64,000 bases of DNA, from NCBI GenBank assembly GCA_020152595.1, contig JAIGNY010001666.1:1219001-1283000 (forward strand), read 5' to 3'. The stretch is from Chiridota heheva. Its lineage: Eukaryota > Echinodermata > Holothuroidea > Apodida > Chiridotidae. Made by a program: the position numbers and the translations under genes. Numbering within the stretch: position 1 is the first letter of the stretch; each line of letters opens with the position of its first letter. The notes beneath the pieces were generated by a model. It did not search any database. It worked only from the letters and a program-made list of their open reading frames with translations, and was not told where the DNA came from. Shown one piece after another: positions 39,501 through 51,500 of this stretch.

Positions 39501-42500
39501 TCATTCTAGAGGTAGGAAGGAAAGAAAACAGGGAGATTGAGAGAATTACAAGAAGCAAAAGTTAGAAAGCTGGAATTGAGAGAGGAGGTGCATGGGTGAA
39601 GAAAAAAAAAGTAGAGAGAGGGGGGTGGGAGAGGAGGACTAAGTAAGGTAAGGTTGTAGAGGGAAGCATGATGAAGGAGATAATTTTATCTGGAGGGTGT
39701 TTCTTGAAGAAGTCGGCAATTAAGTTGTGGGGAGCAAGGGAAGCTCTGGGAAGGTTGTACCGTGGGCAAGCAAGGAGAACGTGGTGGACTGTAAGGGTGT
39801 AATGGAAATTGTTGCAGAGGGGTTGGGGGAGCCAATAAGAAGGTGGCAGTGAGTGAGGTGGGAGTGACCTATTCTAAGATGGGTAATATGAACGTTGTCG
39901 ACACGAGAGGTTGTGGATGGTGGGTTTGATCAGAATGGTGGGCTAAATGACGTGGAATTTGTTATTAATTTGGGAGTCCCATGAGGTTTGCCAGCGGTCA
40001 CAAACAAGGGAAGCGATAAATAATAACTTAACAAATAAGAAGCTGTTGCCAATGCATAATAAAAATCTCAGCTATTTCCTTCCAGTCTCAATTGTGAGTT
40101 GGTTGCAACTTGTTTGTTCAAAATGTTGAATTGTTTTATGGTTGTGTTGGTTTGTTGATGTTTAACGGCACCCCGACAGTCAGAGTCAAATGTGCCAAGA
40201 GGGTGATAAAAACTAAGGTGTTTGAGTTAGGACAGAGAGGAAAGAAAGGTGGGATAGAGGGAGGGAGGGAGAGAAGGTGAATAATGGAGACAAGGTGAAT
40301 AAGGGAAAGAAGTTAAGGTAATAGAAGGAAGGTACGGCAGAGAAGGTAAGGAAAGGGAGGTTTAGATCAGGTGGAATAAATTGCTGTTGCAGAGAAAGTT
40401 GGATGTAGGATTGTTCTTGAAAGGATCGGCAATTGAGAAGGGAGAGGTGTGATCTGGTGTTTAGGTATATGGGACAGGTTAAGAGGATATGCTTGATCAA
40501 GAGATCAGTGTTGCATGTAGGGCAGAGAGGAGCAGACACTCCATACTGCCAAAATGTACACCATACTATCAAAGCACATTACTTCCTAGACAAAAATGCT
40601 ACAGAACAAGAAACAAGACATTCAAGTTTAGCACCAAATTGCTTAGGTTCACCACTATTGTTTATCAAAAATTAGAATTAAAAAGAATTAAAAATATGTG
40701 ACTTGTTAATCAAAATGATTCTGTAATATTTGTTCGAAGAGAAAATAAATTAGTCAATAAATCCTACTTTTTTCACTTTTTCATCCATAAAATCATTATG
40801 TTAAATAAACAGGGTTAAGCCATGATTAATACTGTGTTACCATAAATTACCCATAGAATCTGTAATGCCTCATGCATCTGTCAATCTGGTATCCCAACTT
40901 CTATGGTTAATCTGTGACAACATCTGATGACTTAATCGTTAAACCTTAAATAATAAATTTTGCCACAGTCTTACAAAGATTGACTGATGGTGGGAAGAAT
41001 CTTGAATCTAACCTGCTTTTGTTCTCCATGAATCTTCTTCCAAAGCGGCTAACAGCGATGGCAGTACAAGTTTTACACCGTGACCGCTAAGTTTGCTCAT
41101 GACTGCTCGAGCAGTATCATCAGTTGCCTGTCACAACACAATCAAATGTGGCACTTTTTAAATATTTTTTTCTCCTTCAGTTTAATGTCATTAAAATTGT
41201 TTTATGCAGCTTCTTATTAACAAAATCTAATTGATGATCAAGGTCAAACAGAGGGATTTCATCACGTGACTCTAACTCAACTGGACTCCATTTTGCAGGG
41301 GGCAGCGTTTCACCTGACTTCACTCAGATCAGTCACATCACACGTACAACAAACATACTACATGCTAACCTACCAGTATCAGTTCAGCGAATTTGACTAA
41401 TTGCAGTTTTTTTTTTGTTCGCTTCGAATTTTACTTCATATTTTCCCCTAGTTTTATATATTCACCTGGTATATAAAAAGTAACTTTAATGTTATTGCCA
41501 GCTGATTGTTCGTTATACTCAAAACCGTACACATAACAGATATAAAGTGCTCGCTGAGAATCCTAGCGTGAACAGTAGGTTGAAAGCCGTCGAGTCATAC
41601 AGCAGAAACCCACTTCGAACTTCGATCAGGATTAGATGAAAAGCGAGAAAATGTTTTTTTTTTTATTCCCCGCTCACATCTATTAGTGCAACCAACGGCA
41701 CAGCAAGATTCAGCATAATCATCATACAAAAATAATCTTATATAATAACATGCAAACATATGTAGGTCTAATTAAGTGTACAGCAGATGACAGTGCTCCT
41801 ACCCAACAAAATGGTGATGTAAACAAAGTCATGCGACCTTAAGTCGTAAGCTGAAATACCCTTATAGTGTTAAAAATCTGATTTATAAGATCAATTATTT
41901 GATCTTATAAATCCGATTACAAAGCTTCTTCTTTCATTCTAAATTGAATAGGAGAAAACCAAAGACATTCATCTTAATTGTTGAGATCAGCAGAATATGA
42001 CTGGGAAAATTCCATCCCAAAGAAATTTAACTGCATCGAGGGATATCCTCACCTGGAAATGTTGCTTTGAAGGTGACCATGAAAAACCAAGACAATGGAG
42101 CCCAAGCATGTTTAATAGGGTTGTACACAGGGTGTGTTATACACAGGGTGACCTGGTGCATAAGAAAGGTAATTCAAGTCAAGATTCTTGAAGTCGCGAA
42201 AGGTAGGGCATTATAGTCCATGACTTGCTATTCCAGACAGAACCTCCATCAAACAGAAGTGTCACCATAGACATCCATTTTACTTTTGGTTTGACAAACT
42301 TTCTTAACTCAATTGATGTGACACTAAACCACATTTTTATGAGGTTTTCTAAACCCTGTTGTACATGCATAATGGTGGCCCTGTCCATGTGTATGGAAAG
42401 TGTTGTCTACTGGAAGTCTTTTTTAAGTTCCAAGTGGAGCATCCTGTTTGAGTTCCATATATCCAATCAGCAAAAGATTCTATCCACAGCCTACAGGAAA

Positions 42501-45500
42501 GTCAGTCTTTGTAACTTGGTGATTAGCCCTTGGGAGCAGGGGGAGGGGGGTTGGTGCACTTTACTTGATGGTAGGTAGCGGCTCACTGCTAAGAAAAGGC
42601 TCACAATTCCAACTGCCCAGATACGTGGCCAGTAAAGTCATGCTTTAGTGCATATATACAAAAAAGTGCATAGTATATATTCACTAAAGCATGACATCAC
42701 TGGCCATGTCTGGGCAGAGTTGGAATTGTTAGCCTTCCCTAATTTCCCATATACAAAAACAAACTATCATACCATCATTGTTGGTTTATCAAGACAAGGC
42801 ACAACACTACTCTTGACAGGGTTTTCAGAAAACAATTTTGCGGACAAATAATGGACATCTGCTTACTTCTCTGACATACTGGTTCCCATCTCCAAAACAA
42901 AGCAATAGATGAGGAAGCACGTGTACCACATAGGGCTCAAAAAGACGACCCAGCATATTGCACAGCATTTCAAATGCAAACAGGGCTCCTACAAAGAAAA
43001 ATAAAGAGTGAGATTTAAAGGTGCCATAAAGCCAAAAATCTGAAAAGCTTATTCCGTTTTTTAAATATTCATGTTTAGTTGTTACATGGAGGCTGCTGTG
43101 TTGAAATAGTACCAATGATTACATCATTTGCCCCAAGTGTTTAGTACAAAATAATGTATTTTTTATAATTCTTTTGAAATTTCTATCAAGTAGTCTCTGA
43201 CATGAACTTCTTAAGGCTTGTATCAGAGAGAAAAGAAAAAATGTAACACATTTATAGAAAACTGCTGAATTGCACAAAAATGAGACCCCTAAGTAAGAAA
43301 GCACTGCGGCGACGATGGAAATTTATTGGGCACATACTCAGGCAAGACCCAAGCAATCACTGCAACACAGCTTTAACGTGGTCACCTCAAGGGCGTAGAA
43401 AGCGAGGCAGACCTAAAACTACATGGCGGCGCACGGTAAAAAAGGAGAGTCCAGACAGGATGGAGTACATGGGCAGAAGCACGGGTTACGGCAACCAACA
43501 GGAAAGAATGGAGAAATTCGGTGGAGGCCCTATTAGAGCTGTGAACGTTTAGGGATGCTAGTAAACGTGTACACCCCAAAAACAGCGAGTGTGTATTGTG
43601 TACACGCGTTTAGTACCGTAATTTTCAAAAATACACCAAAATTGCTCCGAAACTACGAGGCGAAGTAAAAAAATCGTGCAACTTTATTGTCCAAATAGAC
43701 GCTGAGTTTTGCTTTCCAAATCATAAAAAGTTTACTTCTACAGTATAAATCATCATTTTTATGGAAAATATGCATGGAAATTCAGTTTAGAAAGAACAGA
43801 TAACTTCCTTTCAATGTCATTTAAACTCAACATCGCGTAACTTTTTTGTCCTATTCGCTACTGCTTTCAAAGTTCTTCTGTGAAAATCTTGCATACTAGG
43901 CCTATGATATACCTCGCCGTAAAACATTTCAAAACTACGCCACCACCACCAGGAAGTTCTAAAATATTAGTCCTTTGGAAAAAATGGCCGCCATCTTTGC
44001 GACGCATGCAGAATTTCAGCTCTGTTAAAACCTTTTTCTGTGTAACTATTTTGCAATATTTTGTTCTTTGTTGCAAAAGTTATTTGACTCATCAGGTAAT
44101 ATTTACATGTAAATGTACTGATTGTCACGATTCAAGTATTTTTCAAGTGTTTTTTGGTCGATTTAACAACTTGTAAAACGGGCCTTGATTGCGTGGGATT
44201 TAAAGCTTTATGGCCTAACATTAGGCCTATTGTTAGTTTCACTGTTTACCGCTGCACATTCACGGTGCATTTTACAAGTTAGATTACTCAGATTTCGGCG
44301 AAATTAAAGTGCATAAAATTTCCATTCATTGGTTATTACTGCACATTTGTGATTCGCACATTTAAAAAGGATTATGCTAATCGGGTTTACAGTTTGTAAA
44401 AAGTCATTGAATGGAATTTTATCAGCTAAATGTGTGCGTGATTTGAATCATGAATGATCATATTGATTTTCAAAGGCAAGACTGACTATGAAAAACAATT
44501 ACTCGAAATGAAGTATTTAGTAAACGTTCACAAGTAATAGCAAGCATGTAACGTGTACACGCTAAACGGTCACAGCTCTAGGCCCTATGTGCCACCAGGC
44601 ACGCGGGGGATAGGTAAAGGTGACTGGTTTAATTATTGGAAATGTACGTAAGACTGCTTTAAAAGATGTGAAATTTAAGCAAATGAATATAATTATTGCT
44701 TCAAGCATAACAAAGAAGGACAGAAAAACACCATACGTCTCCTTTAAAATAAACAAAGTACCATTAAAAGAAAGAAGGTCACATTTTATCTACTAGGAAT
44801 TTACCGATAGAAGGCAATTCATGTTTTCAGTTTTAATTTAATTTTGAATTACTAGAGATAATCTTTATTAAATATATAATACCAACCTTCTCTGCGCCGG
44901 AAATTCTTCTTATCCTGAATGGCTTCCTGCAATTGGTTCATTATCTCTAATTTCTTCAAGGACAATATACCAAGTCCCTTGACCACACCCGCAAGACCGT
45001 AAGCCGCACCTTTCCTCTCGCCAAATTTCTCCGAATTTAAAAGGAGGTTTATGAGTTGTTCCACGATAAGAGGGGTATCATCCTTGATGGCAGGAACCAG
45101 GGGTGGCAGACAGTTGGCTACCGCTTCTTGTACCTAGAATGAAGAAAAGGCATTTAAAAATACATGAAATATGTACATATATACAAAAAATACATGATTG
45201 AATAAAAAAAAAAAATCTTAAATAACAAAGCTTTTCAGGAACCATTATAAAGCAAACACAGGGTGGGATAGTTGCAAGATACACAAGGTTTTGAGTAAAT
45301 CAAGAAAAGAAAACTAACATTTTTTTGCTTTTATCCTAAATGTATTATATACCATACTCATATTTTTTAATCACCCCAATAAATCTTTAAGAGCTTTGGA
45401 CAGGTAGCAAAAACTTCAGCTGGATAGATAGAAAATATGCTATAAACCATGAAAATAGCAAAAATGTGCATCGAAATTGGTTTAAAATTGACTACTTTAT

Positions 45501-48500
45501 ACAGCATTTTCAATTTAAGGCCTTAATTCAACAAACTGTTTAAATTTTACTTAAGATACAAGAAGAAAACCCGTGAATTTCCTTGTTTTTGAATCTTCCA
45601 CTAACAATGATTGGGGACAGTTAAATTTGATGAAGAGGTTTTGAATCTCCACCAAAGTTTAGCAATCATCAATCAAAGTTTAGCTGCAGATAACAGTCTG
45701 ATGATTTTCAGAGAATAGAAATTCAACGAATTACATTTTAAACGTTGAACTGTCATCTCTTTCACACATCATTACTTTTGCATATAATAAAAATTCTTCA
45801 ATAGCGTTAAGTTTATATAAAGTAAGATATTGTTTGAACCATGATATCCTTTAACTCTTATCTTAAACATATATTCCTATGTTTTCACCTTTTTTGTAAC
45901 CTTTCATAAAAAAAGAGAAAATTTATAAAAACAATTTAGTACAAAAATCATGTTGATATGTTATTCCTACCAGGAGATATTCATATTTTAGGGTTCGCAA
46001 AAAATGCCAATAAACGAATGGGAAAAGGCTCAGTATGACATCACTGCAAGACATTCTCCCACAAAGTTGATGTATTTCATTAAAATCTATCATTCCTTTT
46101 TATGAGTAAAACCTGCTAGAAAAATGAATCAATGAAAGTGAGTTATTTTTATAAATTGTCAAATATACCCTACTTCAATAACTTTAAGAAAATTGTTTTT
46201 AATCATACAGAGACAACCAATTAACGTTCAAAGAAATAAATAAACATTTGCGATGGAATTGCCTCTATGACATCATCAAACACACATTTTTCATACTGTA
46301 CATAAACTTTAAAATTCAATTGGGAAATCTTTAAAAATCCATATCTCTTGAATGGAATATGATATCAACCTGATTTTTGTACCAAATTGGCTCTAAAATT
46401 ATGATCTTTCAAATATTTTTTTTTTTTTTTAAACCATGGGAATATTCCTTTAATATGTTTTCTTGTACAGCAAACCTTAGCCTTCTGGCTGTTTTTAGGC
46501 ATAAACAGGGCAAATAAATATTACTCAGCATTTGGCGTAATTTTAGACTACTCTGTTGAGAATTCAAAGCTCTTTCTGGTAAATATAACATCTCTACCAG
46601 TCAGTACACCTTTAATCTCTTCCTGGTAAATATAACAACTGTACCAGTCAGTACACCTTTAATCATTTGTTACATATCCAACAAAACAAACTTGCCTGTT
46701 GTGACGGAGTTGAAAGAGCTTCAATTAATTTTCCAACAATAGGTTTCACCTTTGGGTCATCTTTGTCCAAATGTTTGGCCAATGATCCCATCAGGATGAT
46801 AACGCTCTGCCTGACCGCATCAAAGGACTGCAAATCCGGAGCTTCATCCAAAAAGCGCTCAAACACTGGTAACAACTTGGCGACATTCTCCTAAAAAAAA
46901 AAAATTGAGATTGATTGAGACTTGTTGGTATACCAAGAAAGGAGGTAACTTAGTGATGGATAGGGAAAAAGAATGCAATATGAATGGTGGCCTATTGATG
47001 ATGCTCATCACATAGGAATTCTTGGAGCATGTAAACAAATGATTATGCAACTAAGAAAAAGATCTACTTTTTATCACTTTTTAATCATTTTCAAAGCAAT
47101 CAAACAAACATTTCCTCCATGCATCTACAAATCTTAATTTGTTTAAAAACATACCTTGCCATGGACTGTAATAGCCGTTTGACCAGCATCCAACATACAC
47201 TTCCTGACCTGTTCATTTCTATCTCCTAGGGTCCCTGGAACCAGAAATTTGAAAAACTCTAGAACCTGACCAGACTCCAGAAGAGGTGAGATGCAAGCCA
47301 GGGCTGAGGCAATTCCACATCGTACAGCATAATCGTCAGGGGGTGCTTCGGAAATGATGCGACCGAGACCATCCAATACGGGAGGGGGTACCTAACAAAT
47401 AAGTAAGACCATCCAATACTTTAATTGGGAGTATCATTGCAGGGGTTAATACATGAAACAGCATAACAAATTTCTTTTAAGTAACAACCATCCAATACAA
47501 GGTATCTTAATGGGTTACTACTTCAATACTTTAATTGTTAAAAGAAAATTATAACATTACTTTTGAGTATCATTGCAGGTATAAGTTAATACATGAAACA
47601 GCATGGCAATAAATTCATTTCTTTTCTGTACTCGGTAACAACCATCCAATACGGGAGGGGGTACCTAACAAATAAGTAAGGTATCTTAATGGGTTACTAC
47701 TTCAATACTTTAATTGTTAAAAGAAAATTATAACATTACTTTTGAGTATCATTGCAGGTATAAGTTAATACATGAAACAGCATGGCAATAAATTCATTTT
47801 TTTCTGTACTCGGTAACAAAAAACAAGACTATATACAAACTAAAAGCACAGATATGTAGAATGAAATATACATAGAAACTGACCATCTTTAATGCGGATA
47901 GAAGTGCTCTTACAGAGGAGGTGGAGAATATTGGGGGTTGGAATAATAATGTTGGGGGCTAATAACATTGGGGGAGGAGGCTAATAACATTGGGTGACAT
48001 GTGATATGTCTCCACATAAATGAATTCATTTATGGATACATTTTCAAGACACTCTCACCTACATTTTTCGGGGGCTTCACAGCTGTCCATCTTAGCAAAT
48101 ATCTTACATTCAACAATGCCCACAGAATGACTATCATATACAATTAAATTGCAAACAAAGAGTAAAAACAATGAGGAGGGGGGAGGGGTAATTATCATTG
48201 ATACAAATACATGCTGATAATCATTCCCTTTCCCCAAGAAACCCCATACCCTACTTTCTTTGAAGAATGGGTTAAAAGATTTGAGAAAAGGCTGTTTCAT
48301 ACCAAACACGACGCAGCGAGCAATTTTTTAAACAAAATTGAATAAAAAAAAGGAAAAGAAACATTTTGACCTCTTGTTTTCAGAGAAGCATCGTTATCGC
48401 ATGGTTATTCAAATGATAACTGAAAATTAATTGAAAGGGACTTTCTACGCCCATTAAAGCAAAATTCATGTCGCGACAGAAAATCGCGCCCCACTTAAGC

Positions 48501-51500
48501 GAATTTCTCCACAGTATGAACTAAAAAGCATTTTTAACAAATTTTCCAGTATCATCAGAAAGCCTCAATTGTAAACTTCATCGTGTGTAAGCAAAAAGTC
48601 AAAGCATTTTATACTATTTGTTTCCTGTATGATTATCTGAAAAATTGCTCACTGCGTCGCGTTCGGTGTGTTACGGGCTTCAGTCTTAAATCATCCATTT
48701 GTACATGAATATTGCTCTGTAGAGGTCATTCCGAAGTTATGACTTTTTCAATCTTTCTGCTCAAAAGATGCACTTCCCTTACCTCTTTCTTTCGATTGTA
48801 ATCGTCAAACAGGCACTGCAAGATGATTGGCACTTGGTCTCTGAATTCCGAGAGCAGGGAAGCCAAAGCTCGAGACCCACATTCTCTCACTATTTCCTCA
48901 TGGTGAGTTATGTCTTCAATGAGCATCATCAGCAAGGCCGGGTCATTCTGAAAATTACCATCTGTCCATAATCTTGAAAGAGAAAGGAAACAGAAAGAGG
49001 AATAAAATTAAATGGAATCATCATAGCCAAATTGAAAAGAATATTTTCAGAGGTACAGTTTAAAATACAAATTATGTAAGCCCCTACTACTTTAAGGTAA
49101 GGTAAAACATCCTTATTAACAAAAACTGAAAATAGAAAGAATAAGCACATAAAAACCTAATTGTGAATAAGAATTTATAGAAGTAAAGTTTAAAATAAAA
49201 ATCATGCCAGTCTCTATTTCAAGGTACGGAAAAAACCCTGGAAAATTATTTTTCCTCATTAAACCTTGTCGGACTAAAATTGAGTGAAGCGCAGGTCTTT
49301 TTCAAGCATAGTCCAACAACGTTACTTTTAAGCTCTTTGGATTGGACTGAGCGAGGAGCAGGTACCCTTTCCGGGCGTGGTCAAACGAGGGTTACGGATT
49401 ATTTAGCAAAAATAGTTTCATCATAACAGATTGAATGATGCATGAGATACTGACAGCAAAGGCCATATAGTGCCAGAGTTTAATTATAAATGGACTGTGT
49501 GATGCTAGAGGAAGTAATCTAAAAGATGTAACAAAAAACAGCAGGTTGGAAAAAATAAAATTGACCTCTCTGAGTTAGTTGATTGAGCTTTTTCAACCTA
49601 TTACTGCACCAATTTGCCTAGCAACAAAATGTGCCTAACTAAGTGGGACAAAAATCCTACATGATACAGTGCAGCTAGCTAGCAGTCAATGCAATATACT
49701 GCACAAAACAAATTTCTGCACACACAAACTGAGTGAAGACAAGATGGATTACAAAAATTGTGCTTACGGGCCTGCAACAGGCTAAATCTGAAATCTGATT
49801 TAGCAAACAGAATTTGTTATTCCCTGAAAACATTCTGGAGAAATGCAAAACAGAACATGGAAGGACATGAACATCTAACTGTCAATGCATTGGTTTTTGG
49901 GGTTTGTTTGCCCCACCTAGTTACCGCATTACTGTGATGGTTGTGGCATATTTCCATACTCGGAGAAGATCAATTGGTAGGGAATGTTGAAAGAAAGAAT
50001 AATCGGTTGTAAAGGAGAAAATAATTCATTAATCTTAATATAAAGGTTAGTCCTTGTTTTTTTGTTTATAAGGAAAATACAAGATAAATCAAATCTTACT
50101 CTTTGGCTATGAAATTGATTTTCTCGTCCAGATCATGTTTGGCAACCAGCAGTCTTTGTGTCACCTTTAAACCGTACTCCAAATCTGTGTCTGGTGTTGG
50201 AAGAACTAACAACAATTCTTGCATTCCCTGAAGAAAATAAATAATTACTGAGCTTGGAAGGGGAAAATATATCATACTCAACTTAGCTTATTCTAATTGT
50301 AATATTTATTCATGATTTATGTCACATTCTTCTAATGGTTTCAAAAAACACATGATAAATTATCTTTATTTTTATGCCAATCACTAGGCCACCAAGTTGG
50401 TTTGTTTGTTTAATGAGGGATAATGGCACCACGACAGAGAAGGTCAAATTGAGCTAGAGAGGTTGGATCATTCCATAGGTAGGAAGGAAAGAAAACAGGG
50501 GGAGATTGAGAGAAACACAAGAACTAAATGTCAGAAAGATGGGATTGAGAAAGGAGGTGCATGAGTGAGAAAAAAAAAAAGCAAGAATCGAATATTTATT
50601 CAATTACTGTAATGACACCTTTAACAATAACTCCATTATCACAATAACTATTTCACTTTTATTCCCCCCAAATCCTGAGACAGTGAGAAATAAGACATCA
50701 ACACCTGATTTTTACACTAATTTGTTTCTTTAATAGCCCTCTACCATATAAATGAAAATTCACAGAAGAATTCCTGTAATATTATTATTAAACCTTGTAC
50801 ATTTTATTTGACAGATCTGTTCGTAAGGGTTAGAACCTCACTCATCAAAAGAAAAAGCAGAGTGATAGGAATAATGAATTACAATGCACAACTTTTAAAG
50901 TGTGGTATATGCTAACAATGGGGAAAATACTTCTTATCTATAGTTACATAATAATTGTTTTTTTTTCTGTGTCTGCATGCACTGGCCAGCTCGTTTCTTT
51001 TGTTTAGTGATGCTAAGTGTGGCTCGTATATTACAAAGAATCTCTCTTTCAAGCATAGGTTGCACATTTTGCTTGATGAGTATGGCTTAGCTTTATCAAT
51101 AATCTTTCATTTCAATGAGCACTGCACATTATCGTCTTTTATGTTCCAGGTGTATTCACTAAATGTTGTTGCATACCGTTTATCCTCGTTTCTGAAACTA
51201 CGAGTATGTCCATTATACCTTGTTTTGAATGTATTTTCCGTTAGTCCTATATAAGTCTCTTCTTTAAGGTTATCTTGCCGTGTAACTGTGGCTTGGTAGA
51301 TGACCCCAGATGTGAGGCATTTGCCTTCAAGTGGGCATGATTTGTCCTTTCTGCAGTTGCAATTGTTTCGTGGTGTTTCTTTGGTTGCACTTTTCTTCAG
51401 TACTGTTTTGTTGTGAGTAGAAATGATCCGTTGGATATTTGGCATACAGCTGTAACTTAATTTCACTGTGTTATGGTTTAGCAATTTGTTAAGATGGTGC

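Noticed and set aside
43880..44176. 98-codon plus-strand frame inside the hAT element as a transposase remnant
   Set aside because: No hAT dimerisation or DDE-type residues recognisable; low-complexity start.
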